A stretch of DNA of 64,000 nt from an uncultured Porphyromonadaceae bacterium (GTDB lineage: Bacteria > Bacteroidota > Bacteroidia > Bacteroidales > Muribaculaceae), in contig CALDIF010000074.1 of the NCBI GenBank assembly GCA_937901905.1, forward strand, positions 1 through 64,000, given 5' to 3'. Positions 38,567 to 47,845 of the stretch are shown here, piece by piece (position 1 is the first letter of the stretch; each line of letters begins with the position of its first letter). The position numbers and the translations under genes are program-made. The notes beneath the pieces were generated by a model. It was given only the letters and a program-made list of their open reading frames with translations. It made no database searches and was not told the DNA's origin.

Positions 38567-40351
38567 TTACATTTCCACACGATCGTACATCAAGCACAAC
38601 ACGTGGTTTCGGTTCATCGACTGCTGCAACATCTCATGATAGTCCCACAACATGCCCAACTGCTCGCGCATTCGAACTTGACCGTTCATCGCGATTACGC
38701 GGTTGAGCATCATGAGCCAGTCGTCCTTGATTGTAGGATAGTTCATCGTCTTGGCATCGCTATCAAGTCCGGCTTGCTCGGCAACCCATTTCACCGCGCT
38801 GTCTACACCGCCCAACTCATCAACCAGACCGATATTAAGTGCTGTCAAACCGTCCCATACGCGCCCTTCGGCAATCACCTTTATTGAGTCTTGGCTTACG
38901 CCGCGACCGGTAGCGCAACGACTGGTGAACAGGTCATAGCCATTGTTAATCATTCGCTGTAATGACTCTCGTTGAACTGCAGTCAATCGCTTGGTCGTCA
39001 GTCCCATGTCGGTGTTGGCATTGGTCTTGACCACGCTGAATTTAACACCTAATTTGTTCTCGGCGAGTTCCTGTGCGCACGGTATCACACCGAAGATGCC
39101 TATGCTGCCGGTTATTGTTGTAGGCTCAGCAAAAATGCGACCGGCACCACTCGAAATATAGTAACCTCCCGAAGCGGCATAGTCACCCATCGAGACAGCA
39201 ACGGGCTTACCCTTAGCCTTGAAGTCTTCTATTGCCTTCCAAATTTGCTCACTGGCAAATGCGCTTCCACCGGGTGAATTAACACGGAGTACCATACCCT
39301 TGACATCATCGTTATCGGCAAGTTCGTCAATCAACTTAACCATCGATTCGCCATGAATACCGTTGTCCGACAGAGACTCATCGCTATCGTCAATTTCACC
39401 CACAGCATAAACCACTGCAATATGATCGTCGCTGACCGATGTCTCTTGTTTCTTTGCCAACAATGACGGTTGCACCATATTGATGTCGTCATCTTCATCA
39501 AGGCCTAAACGTGTCTTAATCTTCTTTTCAATATCCTTGCTGTAACATGTGGCGTCAACGATGTGGGCGGCAACCAATTCATCGGCTTCACGAGTGACAA
39601 TGATACTGTCGACAAGAGCGTCAAGCGCAGCGGGTTCCATTCCACGAGACGCGGCAATGCTGTCACGCATCACACCCCACACTTGTCCGAGGTAATGTTC
39701 GGTTTGAAGCCTATTGGCAGGACTGATACTGTCGAGCATGTACGGTTCGACAGCACTCTTGAATGTTCCAACCCTCAACACCTGCATCTCTACACCTACA
39801 TTTTGCAACAACTTCTTGAAGTACGGTATACTTGATGCGAGACCCTTGAGGTCAACCGACCCTTGAGGGTTTATAAACATGCTGTCTGCAACGCTTGCCA
39901 AGTAGTAATCACCCTGCGAATAGCCTTGATTGGCATATGAATAAATAAACTTACCCGATTGCTTAAACTCGGTCAATGCCTTGCGCAACGTGAAGAACGA
40001 AGCCGGAGCTCCGGCCAGACCGTTACTCTCAATGTAGATTCCTTCAACTTTGTCGTTAGTGGCAGCCTCCCTAATGGCGCTGACCAAACCCGTCAATGAC
40101 AATGTTTCCTCGGGCATCACACCCATCATCATATCACTCATCGACGGTGTCGTGGTCGTCTCACGTTCACTTAAGGAGCCCTTCAAGTCAAGATGCAATA
40201 CCGAGTGTTTTTCCACAGCGGCTGTATCTTTCTTCTCTTCCATGCCGGCAACTGCCAAACTGAACATAATTGAGGCAAACACAAAGAATGTCAATGCCAA
40301 TATAACTCCCACAAAGGAGCCACACACCACCAACAGAAATTTCTTCATCAT
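38567..40351 (-). CDS. sppA: Signal peptide peptidase, long form
   Basis: 594 residues, the double-domain (67K) type. One N-terminal membrane helix (FLLVVCGSFVGVILALTFFV) anchors it, facing the periplasm. The catalytic dyad is visible: Lys in GTFKSAVEPYMLD in the first half, and Ser in YAASGGYYISSG in the second. It degrades cleaved signal peptides in the membrane. First gene of sppA-lpxK-thiL. Either of two adjacent ATGs (40351, 40348) could start it. Confidence 0.93.
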   Translation of the reverse strand: MMKKFLLVVCGSFVGVILALTFFVFASIMFSLAVAGMEEKKDTAAVEKHSVLHLDLKGSLSERETTTTPSMSDMMMGVMPEETLSLTGLVSAIREAATNDKVEGIYIESNGLAGAPASFFTLRKALTEFKQSGKFIYSYANQGYSQGDYYLASVADSMFINPQGSVDLKGLASSIPYFKKLLQNVGVEMQVLRVGTFKSAVEPYMLDSISPANRLQTEHYLGQVWGVMRDSIAASRGMEPAALDALVDSIIVTREADELVAAHIVDATCYSKDIEKKIKTRLGLDEDDDINMVQPSLLAKKQETSVSDDHIAVVYAVGEIDDSDESLSDNGIHGESMVKLIDELADNDDVKGMVLRVNSPGGSAFASEQIWKAIEDFKAKGKPVAVSMGDYAASGGYYISSGAGRIFAEPTTITGSIGIFGVIPCAQELAENKLGVKFSVVKTNANTDMGLTTKRLTAVQRESLQRMINNGYDLFTSRCATGRGVSQDSIKVIAEGRVWDGLTALNIGLVDELGGVDSAVKWVAEQAGLDSDAKTMNYPTIKDDWLMMLNRVIAMNGQVRMREQLGMLWDYHEMLQQSMNRNHVLCLMYDRVEM

Positions 40352-40439
40352 AACGCTAACGCTTTTATATCGAATTGATTAACAAATCATTATGCACATC
40401 ACGCACGCTCGCGCACGTCGTGCCTGTGCTATAAATTCA

Positions 40440-40472
40440 CAAAAATATAAAAAAAAATTCAACCACAACAAT
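40440..40472 (-). promoter_or_regulatory. Probable sppA operon promoter
   Basis: Minus strand ATTG, 21 nt, TATTTTTG; about 90 bp upstream of sppA. The rest of the 40352-40679 gap is A/T-rich without a gene. Confidence 0.5.
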
Positions 40473-40631
40473 TTGTTCGTTTTTTTTCAAAAAATCAGTT
40501 TCTTTTTCTTTTTCGTACTTCTCTCCTATTGTATCAGCATCAAAATTTGTAATTGTAGATTATCTTCGTTACTTTCTATCTCTATTTTCTCTATTTTGAC
40601 ATCCAAGATAGTTTTATATCACATTTTTTAG

Positions 40632-40639
40632 TATTTTTG
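40632..40639 (+). promoter_or_regulatory. -7 box before the restriction endonuclease gene
   Basis: TATTTTTG fits TAnnTTTG and lies 40 bp before the ATG at 40680. No TTTG is found at 19-21 nt upstream, so the promoter is weak or foreign. Confidence 0.4.
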
Positions 40640-40679
40640 CAATTACATTTAATACAGAACCGACAAAAGTAAATTTTCG

Positions 40680-41497
40680 ATGTCGAACATCAGTTTTAAA
40701 GAGAAAGCCATTAGAGCCATTGTAAAGAGTTCAATTGTGGCTTATGCAAATGGATTTTCCACAAGGCACCTATCTGAAGTCAATGATGAGAATGGTGTTA
40801 TTAATATGAAAATTCACAATATTTTTATTGCTGCTTTAGGTCCTGAAATACAGTATTATTCGGCATTAGCACGATCATTAGACAGTTCTTTAGGAATATG
40901 CTTGAGAATATGGCAATTCGAATAGCCGAATTACACTATACCGTATCTCAACACGTTGAGGGTATTTTATATCGCGAACAAACCGACTATATTGCCGAGT
41001 TGCTCGAAAGTTACAAACGTTCTGAAAATCGACAAACACCACGGGTTACTGATTATGTCGGTATTTCAAGAGATCGGGGTACAGCCCTTCATAAACGGCA
41101 CGAGAGTGACTACTACTTAGTGGATCCCGACACAAATATGCACTACTTGATTGAACTTAAAATCGGTGGAGACTTGGATAACAAGAAGGCTAGATCCGAG
41201 AAAGAGGCTCTTCTTGAGCAATATTGCATTTTAACAAATAAGTTGGGAACCGAAGATAATGTCCGCATACTTTTTGCGACTGCATACAATAGGTATGGAG
41301 AGGGCAGACCGTGGACACAAGGGCGTGTAAGACAATTTTTTGCACAAGAAGAACTTTGTATTAGTCGCGATTTTTGGAATCTCGTTTGCAACTACAACCA
41401 TGGTTATGAGACAGTTATTGATGAATATAGGAACAATGCCAGTGTTATTAATAACGCCTTAGATGAGATTAGAGAAGCGTACTTGCCATCAAATTAA
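40680..41497 (+). pseudogene. Type II restriction endonuclease, PD-(D/E)XK, possibly TdeIII-like, frameshifted
   Basis: Two overlapping frames encode one protein of about 272 residues. The first (40680 to about 40895) ends SALARSLDSSLG; the second (from about 40898) begins MLENMAIRIAELHY. Adding one base near 40893-40897 joins them seamlessly, so a single-nucleotide deletion broke the gene. The nuclease motif is in the second half: SDYYLVDPDTNMHYLIELKIGGDLDNKK can be read as D-x(n)-ExK, with DNKKARSEKEALLEQY after it, a stretch I associate with TdeIII-type enzymes; this assignment is tentative. The stop overlaps the methyltransferase start by 1 nt. The region is clearly richer in A/T than its neighbours, as expected for a transferred restriction-modification system. 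Confidence 0.7.
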
Positions 41498-43503
41498 TGA
41501 GATTTCCAAAAATGAATAATGATTGGCGCAAATGTTTATTGCTTGGAGACAGCAAGGACATAATCAAACGAATCCCCGACAATTCAATTGATTTAATATT
41601 AACCGATCCTCCATACAACATCGGTAAGCATTCCACCGGAAATATACCGCTACCCGGACGCTCGGCTATTAACAACGATGTGGCCGACTGGGATTTGGTA
41701 GCGTTCAATCCCGAGGAGTGGGCAGAAGAGTTCATTCGCATCTTGAAACCGACCGGGAATTTATTTATTTTCACTTCATATAACCAACTTGGCAAGTGGT
41801 ATGACTGTCTTGATCACAGGTTTGACACAACAAACTTTATGATCTGGCATAAAACCAACCCTGCACCAAAAATTTTCAAAGCCGGATTTCTTAATAGTTG
41901 CGAAATGATTTTCACATGTTGGAATCGCGGACACATTTGGAATTTCATATCACAAGCCGAGATGCATAATTTCATTGAAAGCCCCATATGTATGCGTCCC
42001 GAAAGATTAAGTACACCCAAGCATCCGACGCAAAAGCCTGTTTCTATTTTAAAGAAAATGATAGAAATTGCATCAAATCCCGATGACATCATTTTTGACC
42101 CGTTTATGGGCGTTGGCTCAACAGGAGTAGCCTCTTTGGAACTCAATCGCAAGTTTATAGGTGTAGAAATCAACAGTGAATATTTTACTGCAGCCAAACA
42201 CAGAATTGAAACCTTATTATCCAACGACAATTCACACCACCCAATAATTAACACACCTTATAACATGGTTAACGACGCACAACAGCCTCATGTCTCAGAT
42301 GTTTCTGTGCCGTATCTTGCCTCACTTTTCGACTTTAGGGATTCAATAACACAAGAAATAATACCTTTATCGTCTGCTTCGCAAGAGCAGACAACAGGGC
42401 TTCAACCTCTCATCAAATGGCCAGGAGGAAAAGAAAAGGAACTAAAGTTCATCATTCCCAATCTGCCGGAATTCAAACGGTATTTTGAGCCTTTTGTCGG
42501 AGGAGGTTCGGTCTTCATGGCAATAAGAGCCGAAGAATATTTCATCAATGATTTTTCTGAAGAACTTATAGCACTATATGACAACATATCAACCGGTAAT
42601 GATGCATTTTTTCATTATGCCGAGGTAATAGATTTGTCATGGGAGAAAATGGAAGAATTCTATCACTCTCGACCCCTCTTGAATGAATTGTATATTCAGT
42701 ACCAAGAGGACAAAATCACATTAGATGAGTTAAAGCATTGCATCAAACAATTTTGCACATTGCATCGCGATGACATCATTGCCGTTGTTAATAGCGTATT
42801 CAATAACAACCTTTCATTTTTCTGTACAGAAGTTGAAAAGAACTTGACGCGCAAAATGACTCGCATGAAAGTTATTGAGAAAGAAAAGGGGACACTTCCG
42901 TTAAATGACATTAGCGATAATATCGAGACCGCGTTAAAAAGTGCTTTGTATATGTTATATCGTCATTTATACAACGACAAAAGCAACAAGAATTTAGTCC
43001 TTCGCAGCGCACTGTTTTATTTCTTGCGCAATTATGCTTATAGTGGTATGTTCAGATATAGCCGTAAAGGTGATTTTAACGTGCCTTACGGCGGTATAGC
43101 CTACAATAGTAAATTAATGAGACGCAAACTGGAATATTTCAAGTCACTACCCCTATTGGAGCATTTTGCCAATGCGCATATTTTCAATCAAGATTTCGAA
43201 TCGTTTTTACGACAGACTGCGCCGACCGAGGATGATTTTATTTTTCTTGACCCACCATATGACAGCGAATTCAGCACTTATGCCCAACATTCTTTTACAA
43301 GAGAAGATCATATTAGGCTGGCAAATTATCTTCTCCACGATTGTAAAGCCAAATGGATGCTTATAATCAAAAACACTGATTTTATTTATAGCCTTTATGA
43401 TGAGATAGGTATTAACATACAATCTTTCGACAAGGAGTATAACGTCAGTTTCATGAATCGAAATAATAGAAAAGTCACTCACCTGCTAATAAGGAATTAC
43501 TAA
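41497..43503 (+). CDS. Fused double DNA methyltransferase (beta-class plus Dam-like alpha-class)
   Basis: 668 residues holding two complete methylases. The N-terminal half (to about residue 250) has motif IV DPPYN before motif I DPFMGVGSTG, the beta-class order, with PTQKPVSILKKM between, as in N4-cytosine or N6-adenine enzymes. The C-terminal half (about residues 305-668) starts with PLIKWPGGKEKEL, then FEPFVGGGSVF (motif I), FYFLRNYAYSGMFR, and DPPYDSEF (motif IV): a Dam-type N6-adenine methylase. Fusions of two methylases typically serve asymmetric sites, one domain per strand. Translationally coupled to the broken nuclease (ATG at 41497; an in-frame ATG at 41512 is possible). The gene looks intact, so it may now act as a solitary methylase. 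Confidence 0.88.
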   Translation: MRFPKMNNDWRKCLLLGDSKDIIKRIPDNSIDLILTDPPYNIGKHSTGNIPLPGRSAINNDVADWDLVAFNPEEWAEEFIRILKPTGNLFIFTSYNQLGKWYDCLDHRFDTTNFMIWHKTNPAPKIFKAGFLNSCEMIFTCWNRGHIWNFISQAEMHNFIESPICMRPERLSTPKHPTQKPVSILKKMIEIASNPDDIIFDPFMGVGSTGVASLELNRKFIGVEINSEYFTAAKHRIETLLSNDNSHHPIINTPYNMVNDAQQPHVSDVSVPYLASLFDFRDSITQEIIPLSSASQEQTTGLQPLIKWPGGKEKELKFIIPNLPEFKRYFEPFVGGGSVFMAIRAEEYFINDFSEELIALYDNISTGNDAFFHYAEVIDLSWEKMEEFYHSRPLLNELYIQYQEDKITLDELKHCIKQFCTLHRDDIIAVVNSVFNNNLSFFCTEVEKNLTRKMTRMKVIEKEKGTLPLNDISDNIETALKSALYMLYRHLYNDKSNKNLVLRSALFYFLRNYAYSGMFRYSRKGDFNVPYGGIAYNSKLMRRKLEYFKSLPLLEHFANAHIFNQDFESFLRQTAPTEDDFIFLDPPYDSEFSTYAQHSFTREDHIRLANYLLHDCKAKWMLIIKNTDFIYSLYDEIGINIQSFDKEYNVSFMNRNNRKVTHLLIRNY

Positions 43504-43541
43504 CTTAGAGGGCGAGTGAGCTTTTCGGTGCTACAGTAAAG

Positions 43542-44435
43542 TCACAACTTATCTTCGGGCGATTGTTTGACGTGATGGAGCGAATAGGCAATCACTGCGA
43601 GTGTGGCTACAAGACTCAGGGTTGCAAGCAAGGGAAATTGCCCTGCTTGAGGGACGCCGATGCGGTCAATAGCATCTCCGTCGACAAAGCCCTTTCCATC
43701 AAGCCACCACGCCACAACAACGATGCTGTTATTAAGCGCATGGGCAAGCACCGGCACCCATAACGATCGGGTCCAAACCAACAGATAACCTAACCAGGCA
43801 CCAAGCAACATGCGCGGAACGAATCCGTAAAACTGCATGTGTATTGCACTGAACAACACAGCCACCGCCCAAATCGCAACGTGACAATTTACCTTGTCGT
43901 CAAGCCATCTGCCGAGGATAGCACCGCGAAACAGCATCTCCTCGGACAGTGCCGCAAGAAAACCGATTACAAGCACGCCGGCAAGCATCTGCCACAATGT
44001 GTCGGTAGTCAGCAAGGTGCGAGTTTGCACCGCTGCGACATCTTCCATTGAACGCAGAACACGTTCAACTGCATCGGGAAACACAACGCCGTTATTCCAA
44101 TCAACGATCCAATTCATCAACGGCAGACCCACCACTTGCATTGCAATCACCACGGCAACAGCATTCCATGACGGAGCCTTATCCATGTACAACCCTGCGA
44201 GCGGTCGCTTCCACACTACAATCGCCAACACAGCCGCAGGCAAGATAAACATCAATAAATCTTGAAATACGGTAAGCCACAAGATGCCGTTGCGCTTTGT
44301 CGCATCTGTCCAACCCTCGGCAGTACAAAACATTCCGACAACCATGGCAAGCATCATTCCTGCCATAACAAAAAACATAAGCAGCATGAGGGCAACCGGC
44401 GTACTCATGCCACGTCTGAACGCTCTATCAGCCAT
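43542..44435 (-). CDS. CPBP-family intramembrane glutamic endopeptidase
   Basis: 297 residues, about eight membrane helices. The CAAX/Abi protease motifs are present: ALSEEMLFRGAIL (EExxxR), FSAIHMQFYGF (the FxxxH-type helix) and LWVPVLAHALNNSIVV (HxxxN-type). Substrate unknown; members in bacteria are linked to protein maturation or bacteriocin immunity. It starts inside ligA's 3' end (8-bp overlap), so the two are cotranscribed. Confidence 0.88.
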   Translation of the reverse strand: MADRAFRRGMSTPVALMLLMFFVMAGMMLAMVVGMFCTAEGWTDATKRNGILWLTVFQDLLMFILPAAVLAIVVWKRPLAGLYMDKAPSWNAVAVVIAMQVVGLPLMNWIVDWNNGVVFPDAVERVLRSMEDVAAVQTRTLLTTDTLWQMLAGVLVIGFLAALSEEMLFRGAILGRWLDDKVNCHVAIWAVAVLFSAIHMQFYGFVPRMLLGAWLGYLLVWTRSLWVPVLAHALNNSIVVVAWWLDGKGFVDGDAIDRIGVPQAGQFPLLATLSLVATLAVIAYSLHHVKQSPEDKL

Positions 44436-46437
44436 TTTCTATCAATTGTAGGAACTCATCCTCGTTGATAATTCGAATACCCAACTTACCCGCTTTCTCC
44501 AACTTGGCGGGTCCCATATTCTCACCGGCAAGTACGAGAGAAGTCGCAGCAGAGATGGAACTGACATTTTTACCACCGTTGCGCTCAATCATTGACTTAT
44601 ATTCTTCACGCGAATGACGTGAAAAAGTGCCACTGATAACAATTTTCATGCCTGCAAGACGATCGGTGCGACCGGCTGTCTCTTCGGCTGTCAATGCCAT
44701 TTGCAAACCTGCCGCGCGCAGACGTTCGACCATTTCACGATTAGCCGCAACGGCAAAATAATCAACTATGCTACCTGCAATTGTCGGTCCCACATCGGGT
44801 ATAGAGGCAAGTTGCCCGACACTCATCGCCATCAACGTGTCTATATCACGAACCACGCTTGCTATACCTTTGGCGGTTGTTTCACCCACATTGGGGATGG
44901 ATAATGCAAACAGCACACGAGCGAATGGAACTTCACGACTTTTCTCAATGCCTCGTAACAAGCGAGAGGCGCTACGTTCTTGCCAACGGTCAAGAGGTAG
45001 CAGTTGCTCCGGGGTGAGGTCGTAGAGGTCGGCAGGATCATTCACCAATCCCGCCTCGTGCAGTTGCATGGCAATCTCGGCTCCGATACCGTCAATATTC
45101 ATCGCATGGCGACTAACAAAGTGCTCGATGCGTCCTACAATCTGCGGACTGCATCCCCAACGATTGGGACACACCCAAGCCGCCTCACCCTCAACACGAT
45201 GAAGTGCTGTACCACAAACGGGGCAATGGGTAACAAAATGTATAGGTTGTGCTCCGACAACACGCCGCTTAATATCTACTCCTACAATCTTTGGAATAAT
45301 CTCACCGCCTTTTTCCACATACACGCTATCACCCTCATGTATGTCAAGCGCACGAATTATGTCCTCATTGTGAAGTGATGCCCGTTTCACAACGGTGCCA
45401 CTCAACAGCACCGGTTCCAAATTTGCTACAGGCGTAATCACGCCCGTTCGCCCTACCTCAAATGACACACTCTTCAGCAGTGTACTTTCTCGCTCGGGGG
45501 CAAATTTATAGGCTATAGCCCAGCGCGGAGACTTGGCTGTCGCACCCAAATTGAGTTGTTGGCGCAAATTATCAATCTTGAACACAAGTCCGTCGGTTGC
45601 GTACGGCAAATGCTTGCGTTCAACGTCCCAACGTTCTATAAAATCGGCAATAGCATCTATGCTCGGCAGGTGCTCAAGCATACCGGTCTTAAAACCCCAC
45701 TTTCTCAACGCGTCTATACACTCGCTATGAGTCGCGAAGGGCAGATTATCACCCAACAGGAAGTAAAAAATTGCGTCAAGTCCACGCCGCGCGACCTCGG
45801 CACTATTCTGTAACTTTAGGGTTCCGGCGGCAGCGTTGCGCGGATTGGCAAACAGCGGTTCCTCGTTAAACGCACGCTCTCTGTTAAGACGTTCGAAACT
45901 CTCCCACGGCAGCAAAATTTCGCCTCTCACCTCAAAACGGTCGGGCAAATCGTCGGACTCGGCAATTTGGAGCGGTACGCTGCGTATGGTTATCACATTC
46001 GCCGTCACATCATCTCCTTGAACACCATCACCACGAGTCACAGCACGCACCAGCCTACTGTGCTCATAGGTCAACGAGATTGAAGTCCCGTCATATTTCA
46101 TCTCTCCCACGATGTCACAGTGTTCTCCCCCCAGACCGGCGGCTGCACGACGTAAAAAATCTTGCACCTCGTCAATTGAGTAACTGTTACCCAACGACAT
46201 CATGGGACGCTCATGTCTCACTTGTACAAACCCTTTGGTAATATCACTACCCACGCGTTGTGTGGGCGACAAAGGGTCGGCAAACTGCGGATATGCCTGT
46301 TCCAATTCCTCCAACTCTCGCATCAACCTGTCGTACTCGACATCGCTGATGGTGGGAGAATTCAGCACATAGTAACGATGATTATGCTCGTTCAACGCGC
46401 GCCTTAAGTCAAGAATTTGCTGCTCGAATATGTCCAT
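44428..46437 (-). CDS. ligA: NAD+-dependent DNA ligase
   Basis: 669 residues. LigA seals nicks in replication and repair using NAD+. Domains in order: Ia (HNHRYYVLNSPTISDVEYDRLM), adenylation domain with the active Lys in GEMKYDGTSISL, OB fold, Cys4 zinc finger (CPVC, then CPNRWGC), helix-hairpin-helix (FALSIPNVGETTAKGIA, LASIPDVGPTIAGSI) and C-terminal BRCT (GMKIVISGTFSRHSREEY). Complete and essential in most bacteria. Confidence 0.97.
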   Translation of the reverse strand: MDIFEQQILDLRRALNEHNHRYYVLNSPTISDVEYDRLMRELEELEQAYPQFADPLSPTQRVGSDITKGFVQVRHERPMMSLGNSYSIDEVQDFLRRAAAGLGGEHCDIVGEMKYDGTSISLTYEHSRLVRAVTRGDGVQGDDVTANVITIRSVPLQIAESDDLPDRFEVRGEILLPWESFERLNRERAFNEEPLFANPRNAAAGTLKLQNSAEVARRGLDAIFYFLLGDNLPFATHSECIDALRKWGFKTGMLEHLPSIDAIADFIERWDVERKHLPYATDGLVFKIDNLRQQLNLGATAKSPRWAIAYKFAPERESTLLKSVSFEVGRTGVITPVANLEPVLLSGTVVKRASLHNEDIIRALDIHEGDSVYVEKGGEIIPKIVGVDIKRRVVGAQPIHFVTHCPVCGTALHRVEGEAAWVCPNRWGCSPQIVGRIEHFVSRHAMNIDGIGAEIAMQLHEAGLVNDPADLYDLTPEQLLPLDRWQERSASRLLRGIEKSREVPFARVLFALSIPNVGETTAKGIASVVRDIDTLMAMSVGQLASIPDVGPTIAGSIVDYFAVAANREMVERLRAAGLQMALTAEETAGRTDRLAGMKIVISGTFSRHSREEYKSMIERNGGKNVSSISAATSLVLAGENMGPAKLEKAGKLGIRIINEDEFLQLIENG

Positions 46438-46502
46438 TATAACAATATGATTTCAAGCATTGGAAGATACATGATTATTACACACCGGGGATACGCTTGT
46501 GA

Positions 46503-47075
46503 TTACTTGAGTAATTGTCTGCCTATAGTGAAAGCATCACCCACCGATGTCGCTCCTATTTCACGATAAATCAGCGAAGCGCTGTCAAACGTAATCAAGC
46601 GTGCTTTTCCGAGGTCAATTTTACCGTTTTCGTCAAGTATAGACTCGTCGGCACTCATGTTAACAACTTCACCGACAACACGAACTTCGCCTTCGGGAGT
46701 CTCTTCCTCACGCACAAATCTACATTCAAGAGTCAAGGGAAACTCCTCAATTATCGGAGCATTCACATTGGGAGATTTTACCGCATGATGATCGGCGACC
46801 TCAATTTTGTTGACGCCGTACCCCTGCACGTCACCATAGTAATCGGCTGCCACGACTGTATCCACAGTGGCAAAACTCACTGTAAATGCGCCCGTAAGTC
46901 GCATGTTGTCAAGTGTTTTGCGTTTATGACCCAAGTTGAGAGCCACGTGATGCTCGCTACATTGACCGCCCCATGCGACATTCATCGCGTTAGGCACATT
47001 ATTCTCATCATAGGTACCCACGATCAACACCGGCAGCGGCGCGACTACGGCACGACGTCCAAAGTCTTTTCTCAT
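46503..47075 (-). CDS. Flavin reductase-like split-barrel protein
   Basis: 190 residues of the flavin reductase (FMN-binding split barrel) family: RRAVVAPLPVLIVGTYDENN, NAMNVAWGGQCSEHHVAL and ADYYGDVQGYGVNKIEVADH. It likely binds FMN and takes part in NAD(P)H-linked reductions; the specific partner is unknown. Soluble, no signal peptide. 65 bp upstream of ligA, perhaps the first gene of the ligA operon. Confidence 0.85.
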   Translation of the reverse strand: MRKDFGRRAVVAPLPVLIVGTYDENNVPNAMNVAWGGQCSEHHVALNLGHKRKTLDNMRLTGAFTVSFATVDTVVAADYYGDVQGYGVNKIEVADHHAVKSPNVNAPIIEEFPLTLECRFVREEETPEGEVRVVGEVVNMSADESILDENGKIDLGKARLITFDSASLIYREIGATSVGDAFTIGRQLLK

Positions 47076-47206
47076 TGTACGAATATATTAAAAGTAAATA
47101 GTGTTCGATTAATTCAGTCGCATGGTTTGATATAAAACCCTCCAAACTCACGCGGCATGGCAAAATTACAAAAAAAGGCTCACATAATTGGAGTTTTTCA
47201 ACAGAT

Positions 47207-47240
47207 TTTGAGCATATAATGATTTTTTTCTATACATTTG
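47207..47240 (+). promoter_or_regulatory. Probable promoter of the lipoprotein gene
   Basis: TTTG (47207-47210), 22 nt, TACATTTG (47233-47240). The spacing is slightly long. It lies 36 bp before the ATG at 47277. Confidence 0.55.
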
Positions 47241-47276
47241 CAGATGACAATAAAACTCAACAACAATTACTACGAC

Positions 47277-47822
47277 ATGAAAACGATTATCTCCTTAACT
47301 GTTATCTCCATTGTGGCAGCGGTAGTTGTCTCATGCAGCGGCAAGCGTCCCCTTGTGGGCAACCCGGCTCCCGTGGGCAAACTAACCTGCTACGAATACG
47401 GTGAGTCCGGCATGATGGCACAACCCGAACATGCTTTCAAGATAACGCTCAACGATGACAGTGCCACAGCGATGCTTGTCGTGTCGGGTGCCAACGACCT
47501 GCTTTTACCGGGCATGAGTTACGATGACGAGGTGTTCAAGAAACGACTTTTCGAAGGGGGCGACACCATTACGGTGCCTGCCACAATTCTTGATAGTATT
47601 GCCCAGGTTATTATCGAGCACAAGATGTATAACTACGAGGACAACTACACACCGCCATTCGAAGTGTCGGACGGCACGCAGTGGCACTGCTACGCGTCCT
47701 ATAACGACGAAACATGGTTGAGCAGTGGCGGTTCCAACGCTTGGCCTGATGATAATGGTCTGAGCGTGATTAACAATATTTTGGTGACCGCTTACCGCGA
47801 TGAGCGCGCCAAAAATCCCTGA
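47277..47822 (+). CDS. Putative lipoprotein of unknown function
   Basis: 181 residues with a lipoprotein signal: MKTIISLTVISIVAAVVVSC, where Cys20 would be lipidated. The mature part has no recognised domain. It has short Gly/Asp-rich turns and aromatic pairs (YNYEDNYTPPFEVSDG, WHCYASYNDETWLSSGGSNAW). Adjacent to and in step with the next exported protein (23-bp gap), so the two probably work together at the cell envelope. Confidence 0.7.
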   Translation: MKTIISLTVISIVAAVVVSCSGKRPLVGNPAPVGKLTCYEYGESGMMAQPEHAFKITLNDDSATAMLVVSGANDLLLPGMSYDDEVFKKRLFEGGDTITVPATILDSIAQVIIEHKMYNYEDNYTPPFEVSDGTQWHCYASYNDETWLSSGGSNAWPDDNGLSVINNILVTAYRDERAKNP

Positions 47823-47845
47823 ATAATAACCAAATCGACAAAATA

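Noticed and set aside
40860..40925. Programmed frameshift or homopolymer phase variation in the restriction endonuclease
   Set aside because: The shift site (TTAGGAATATG) has no slippery heptamer and no long homopolymer; a simple deletion or sequencing error fits better.
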